Part shown: positions 61,234 through 64,000 of the stretch, one piece after another
How positions within the stretch are numbered: position 1 is the first letter of the stretch
How the letters are laid out: every line of letters starts with the position of its first letter
DNA from: Erysipelothrix rhusiopathiae
GTDB lineage: Bacteria > Bacillota_I > Bacilli_A > Erysipelotrichales > Erysipelotrichaceae
Direction of reading: 5' to 3'
Assembly (NCBI RefSeq): GCF_900637845.1
Contig: NZ_LR134439.1
Coordinates: 1,674,001 to 1,738,000, forward strand
DNA length: 64,000 nt
Notes under the pieces: generated by a model
The model's database searches: none
What the model was told of the DNA's origin: nothing
Seen by the model: only the letters and a program-made list of their open reading frames with translations
Made by a program: the position numbers and the translations under genes

Positions 61234-62856
61234 ATGGCTATTGATGGCGTACTGTTAAATCGAATTGTTAGGATGATGAATGAAGATTGTCCTGTGAAAA
61301 TAAATAAAATTACTCAACCTTCAAATCATGAATTTATGCTTCATTGTTTTGCAGGAAAAAAAATGAATATGTTCATCTCAACACACCCTGTGTTTAGTAG
61401 AGTTCAATGGACTAAAGAAAAACCAACTGCAAATCTTGATCAAACTCATTTGTTAACGCTCATGCGTAAGCATCTTGAAGGTGGTATAATCACACAGATA
61501 AGCCAATACGGCTTTGATCGTGTTATAGAGATTCATATCGAGCATCGTGATAACATGGGCGTCATTAGACCCTACCGTTTAATTATTGAACTTTTAGGGA
61601 AATACGCAAATATTATTATCGTTGATGCGAATAATATTATAATTGATGCACTTAAACGTATATCCCCATTTGAAAATACTTCGCGAGCAATTGTAAGTGG
61701 TAGTCTTTATGAATATCCACCACAATTTGATAAAAAATCTTTTTTAGAACTTGCATCCTACGATCCTGATGATGCATTAAAAAATCAATTTAATGGAATC
61801 TCGCCGCTTTTAGAACGGGAGATTACATATCGTTTAAAAACGCAGAAACCTGAAGATATCATAAAACTCTTGTCTGAGTCTCAAAACATCTATCTGTATG
61901 AACGTGATTTCCATATTATTGAATTAACGCATCTCAATCAAAGTTTTAAAATAGAACCAATTATGGAAGGTCTTGATTTATACTTCAAAGACCTTCAACA
62001 AAAAGATCGTATTAAAGCGCATACGGGTGATTTATTAAAACTAATCAAACGCGAATTGAAACGGAGTCGCATTAAACTTCCCAAATTATACGATGATTAT
62101 GATCATGCTCAAGACAGTGATTATTTGCGTGAAAAAGGAGATCTTCTCTTCGCTTTCGCGAGTTCTCTACCAAATGGCCATAATGAAATAACTGTTACAG
62201 ACTTTGAGGGCAATGAAGTAACCATTGAACTTGATGCTCGATTTAATGGTAAAGACAATGCGAAACGTTATTTTAAACGCTACCAAAAAGCAAAGACCAG
62301 CTTATTTTATCTTGAAGAACAAATTAACAAAACTGAAGCACGCATCCATTATTTTGAACAACTTCAAACACAAGCCGAACAAGCAACAGTTGAAGACGCT
62401 CAAGAAATTAATGATGAGCTGATGTCACTTGGAATCATTAATCAAAAAAGAATGAAGAAACACAACGTAAAGAAAAAGAAAAAACCGAACTATCTCACAA
62501 TTACCTACGATGATGAAACTACAATTTTTGTAGGTAAAAATAATATCCAAAATGACTACCTAACCTTTAAACTTGCACGTAAAGAAGATATGTGGTTTCA
62601 TGCCGCAAATACATTTGGAACCCATGTCATTATCAAAACTCCAGAATTGGATGAGCCTAAAATTAGACTGTGTGCACACCTTGCAGCATTCTATTCAAAA
62701 GCAAGACATGGCAGCAGTGTTGAGGTCTACTACACTCAAGCAAAAAACATAAAAAAAATCCCAGGCGCTAATCCGGGACTGGTAAGTGTATCAACACAAA
62801 AGAGCATCTTTATAGATCCTGATGAATCGCTCGTTGCATCTTATTTGAATGAATAA
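61234..62856 (+). CDS. rqcH: Ribosome quality-control factor RqcH (NEMF/FbpA family)
   Basis: Adds C-terminal Ala tails to stalled chains on 50S subunits. The 540-residue protein has the NFACT-N domain with the tRNA-binding DR motif (YGFDRVIEI). A central helix-hairpin and coiled coil (about 350-400) follows. The NFACT-R domain reads EDMWFHAANTFGTHVIIK. AGAGG precedes the ATG. It also matches proteins annotated as fibronectin-binding FbpA. The 3' end overlaps the convergent YgjP gene by 47 nt. Confidence 0.94.
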   Translation: MAIDGVLLNRIVRMMNEDCPVKINKITQPSNHEFMLHCFAGKKMNMFISTHPVFSRVQWTKEKPTANLDQTHLLTLMRKHLEGGIITQISQYGFDRVIEIHIEHRDNMGVIRPYRLIIELLGKYANIIIVDANNIIIDALKRISPFENTSRAIVSGSLYEYPPQFDKKSFLELASYDPDDALKNQFNGISPLLEREITYRLKTQKPEDIIKLLSESQNIYLYERDFHIIELTHLNQSFKIEPIMEGLDLYFKDLQQKDRIKAHTGDLLKLIKRELKRSRIKLPKLYDDYDHAQDSDYLREKGDLLFAFASSLPNGHNEITVTDFEGNEVTIELDARFNGKDNAKRYFKRYQKAKTSLFYLEEQINKTEARIHYFEQLQTQAEQATVEDAQEINDELMSLGIINQKRMKKHNVKKKKKPNYLTITYDDETTIFVGKNNIQNDYLTFKLARKEDMWFHAANTFGTHVIIKTPELDEPKIRLCAHLAAFYSKARHGSSVEVYYTQAKNIKKIPGANPGLVSVSTQKSIFIDPDESLVASYLNE

Positions 62857-63469
62857 CTTCTTTATATGAGGGCATCACCGACGATACTACCTTGTAAAAG
62901 CGATCACTGTGATTAAATTCAAAGATATGGGCGCATTCGTGCAGAACTACATAATGAATAAATGGAATGCTCTCATGATATAAGTATGTATTAAATGCGA
63001 GCTCATGATTTTGATTACAGCGACCATACAATCGTTTATAACGTCTCACTTTAAAGGGAGGCGTTTTTAATTTTAATCGCCATGCATACAAACACACCAA
63101 CGAATCCAACCGTATTTCGAGCTGTTTCTTAAAATAGTCATCAACCTTTTGGTTGATACGTTCATCCGATAACGATGAAGGTGTCGTAATTTTTATCGAA
63201 TCTCTTGACTCAAAAATCTTAAAAACGTTTCCCTCTAACGTTTCCACATTTTTGTATACACCAAAAACACGAAGTTTATTCATCGTTTGATGATGATAAC
63301 CAAGTGGTTCATAAGCTTGTACATGTTTTTCAATCCAAGATTTTTTTTGAGTAATAAATGCCTCAATTACAGTATCGGATGTATTGATGGGTGCCTTCAC
63401 AATTACCTTTCCATCACGAACCAAGATTGCCATTGTTTTACGTTTGCTTCTATTGATTTCAATTTTCAT
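62810..63469 (-). CDS. YgjP/WLM-type zinc metallopeptidase (DUF45)
   Basis: A 219-residue protein with the SprT-like signature: the strand INRSKRKTMAILVRDGKVIV, YKRLYGRCN, then HYVVLHECAHIFEFNHSDRF with HExxH and a third His. The function of this family is poorly known. The ATG at 63469 is chosen for the conserved start. Its last 47 nt lie over the end of rqcH on the opposite strand. Confidence 0.88.
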   Translation of the reverse strand: MKIEINRSKRKTMAILVRDGKVIVKAPINTSDTVIEAFITQKKSWIEKHVQAYEPLGYHHQTMNKLRVFGVYKNVETLEGNVFKIFESRDSIKITTPSSLSDERINQKVDDYFKKQLEIRLDSLVCLYAWRLKLKTPPFKVRRYKRLYGRCNQNHELAFNTYLYHESIPFIHYVVLHECAHIFEFNHSDRFYKVVSSVMPSYKEVIHSNKMQRAIHQDL

Positions 63470-63493
63470 AAGGGTATCATAGCACATTCATGC

Positions 63494-63499
63494 TATACT
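63494..63499 (+). promoter_or_regulatory. -10 element for the HAD hydrolase gene
   Basis: TATACT, 16 nt before the ATG; the Shine-Dalgarno AAGGTGAT follows. No clear -35. Confidence 0.4.
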
Positions 63500-63514
63500 A
63501 TTTAAGGTGATAAA

Positions 63515-64000
63515 ATGAAAAATAATGAAATATTCTATTTTGATGTAGATGGTACGTTGTTGGATAATACTACACATACCGTTCCACAAAGCACAGTGGA
63601 TGCACTGTATCTCTTAAAAGAAAAAGGATACTTGGTTGCTTTATGTACTGGAAGAAGTTTGTTAGGTATTCATGAAGCTGGTGTTGATGATATCTTTCCG
63701 TGGGATGGATATGTACTTTCCAATGGCTCTCTCATTTTAGATTCAAAGCAACAAGTCATTTCTGAAATCTTCTTTGAACCTGAATTTATTCATGAACTTA
63801 TTGAAGTGAATAAAGGTCCATTGCTTTTAGAAGGAGCTCGCAATACGCTTACAAGCAAAGCAAATAAGCGTCTATTAGAATCACTTAAGCATTTTGGAAT
63901 TCCTGCTGAGTACCCTGTTGTATCCTATCAAAATGAAAAAATCTATAATTTAATTAGTTATGATATCGACACGCTCTCAAAAGATGATTATAATAGACTT
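63515..64000 (+). CDS. Cof-type HAD hydrolase (3' end cut by window)
   Basis: From the ATG at 63515, 162 residues are open to the window edge. The DxDGTLLD catalytic motif (FYFDVDGTLLDNTTH), TGR in ALCTGRSLLGI and VLSNGSLI fit the Cof subfamily of sugar-phosphate phosphatases. The substrate is unknown. An AAGGTGAT site precedes the start. Confidence 0.9.
   Translation, partial: MKNNEIFYFDVDGTLLDNTTHTVPQSTVDALYLLKEKGYLVALCTGRSLLGIHEAGVDDIFPWDGYVLSNGSLILDSKQQVISEIFFEPEFIHELIEVNKGPLLLEGARNTLTSKANKRLLESLKHFGIPAEYPVVSYQNEKIYNLISYDIDTLSKDDYNRL

Noticed and set aside
1-64000. Mobile elements, CRISPR arrays, defence or toxin-antitoxin genes, tRNAs
   Set aside because: I looked for transposases, integrases, direct-repeat arrays and cloverleaf sequences on both strands and saw none. 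The window is ordinary core genome.

Overview
The window is a gene-dense, low-GC stretch of a Gram-positive chromosome made up almost entirely of core housekeeping genes. Gene content and order are Firmicutes-like: polA-mutM-coaE-dnaB-dnaI, ftsA-ftsZ, scpA-scpB-rluB, gmk-priA-rsmB-prpC-prkC-rsgA-rpe-thiN, and a T-box in front of thrS. The reduced set of biosynthetic genes and the protein sequences suggest a member of the Erysipelotrichia close to Erysipelothrix. That placement is inference from recognition, not a database result. I see no CRISPR array, insertion sequence, prophage, tRNA or rRNA.

Layout. 1-2.6 kb: ybeY-dgkA-cdd-era-recO (recO cut by the window edge). 2.6-10 kb: a phosphate regulon, with phoH-phoB-phoR followed by pstS-pstC-pstA-pstB-phoU, all on the minus strand. 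10-13.4 kb: rpsU, a DEAD-box helicase, and a plus-strand two-gene ABC exporter (FetA/FetB type). 13.5-22 kb: a long minus-strand run ssb-like-thyA-folA-pdp-scpA-scpB-rluB-rsmE-unknown-murE-deoC, linking thymidylate and deoxynucleoside metabolism to chromosome segregation. 22-26 kb: two M16 peptidases and pncB. 26-32.5 kb: a BMP-type nucleoside ABC transporter with two tandem lipoproteins. 32.6-39.3 kb: thrS with its T-box, an M29 aminopeptidase, glucokinase, pyk and pfkA. 39.3-45.3 kb: helicase-loading and DNA repair/replication genes. 45.3-52.5 kb: a ZnuA-like lipoprotein, an AI-2E-family exporter, mreD-mreC, radC, a 40-residue membrane ORF, ftsZ-ftsA and rpmB. 52.5-61 kb: a translation and serine/threonine-kinase operon. 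61-64 kb: rqcH, a YgjP-type metallopeptidase and the start of a HAD hydrolase.

The most unusual things I find are the following. (1) PstS is circularly permuted: the half that is normally C-terminal (with the R-D-G-S-S-G-T phosphate loop) comes directly after the lipoprotein signal, and the normal N-terminal half (GGSTSVEP...SGSGDG) ends the protein. The neighbouring PstA carries an extra extracellular domain, and four TTNACA-like repeats at 11-12 bp spacing sit in front of pstS. (2) About 240 nt of untranslated, multi-helix leader RNA precedes the nucleoside ABC genes. It has a cre-like site on its promoter and an intrinsic terminator inside it. (3) PriA has lost all four cysteines of one of its two zinc sites. 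(4) A ZnuA-like lipoprotein and a ROK glucokinase have both lost their family metal ligands. (5) ThrS lacks the N-terminal TGS domain. (6) MurE has a non-standard amino-acid selectivity motif (HDNR). (7) A 40-residue membrane peptide with a near-perfect Shine-Dalgarno overlaps radC.
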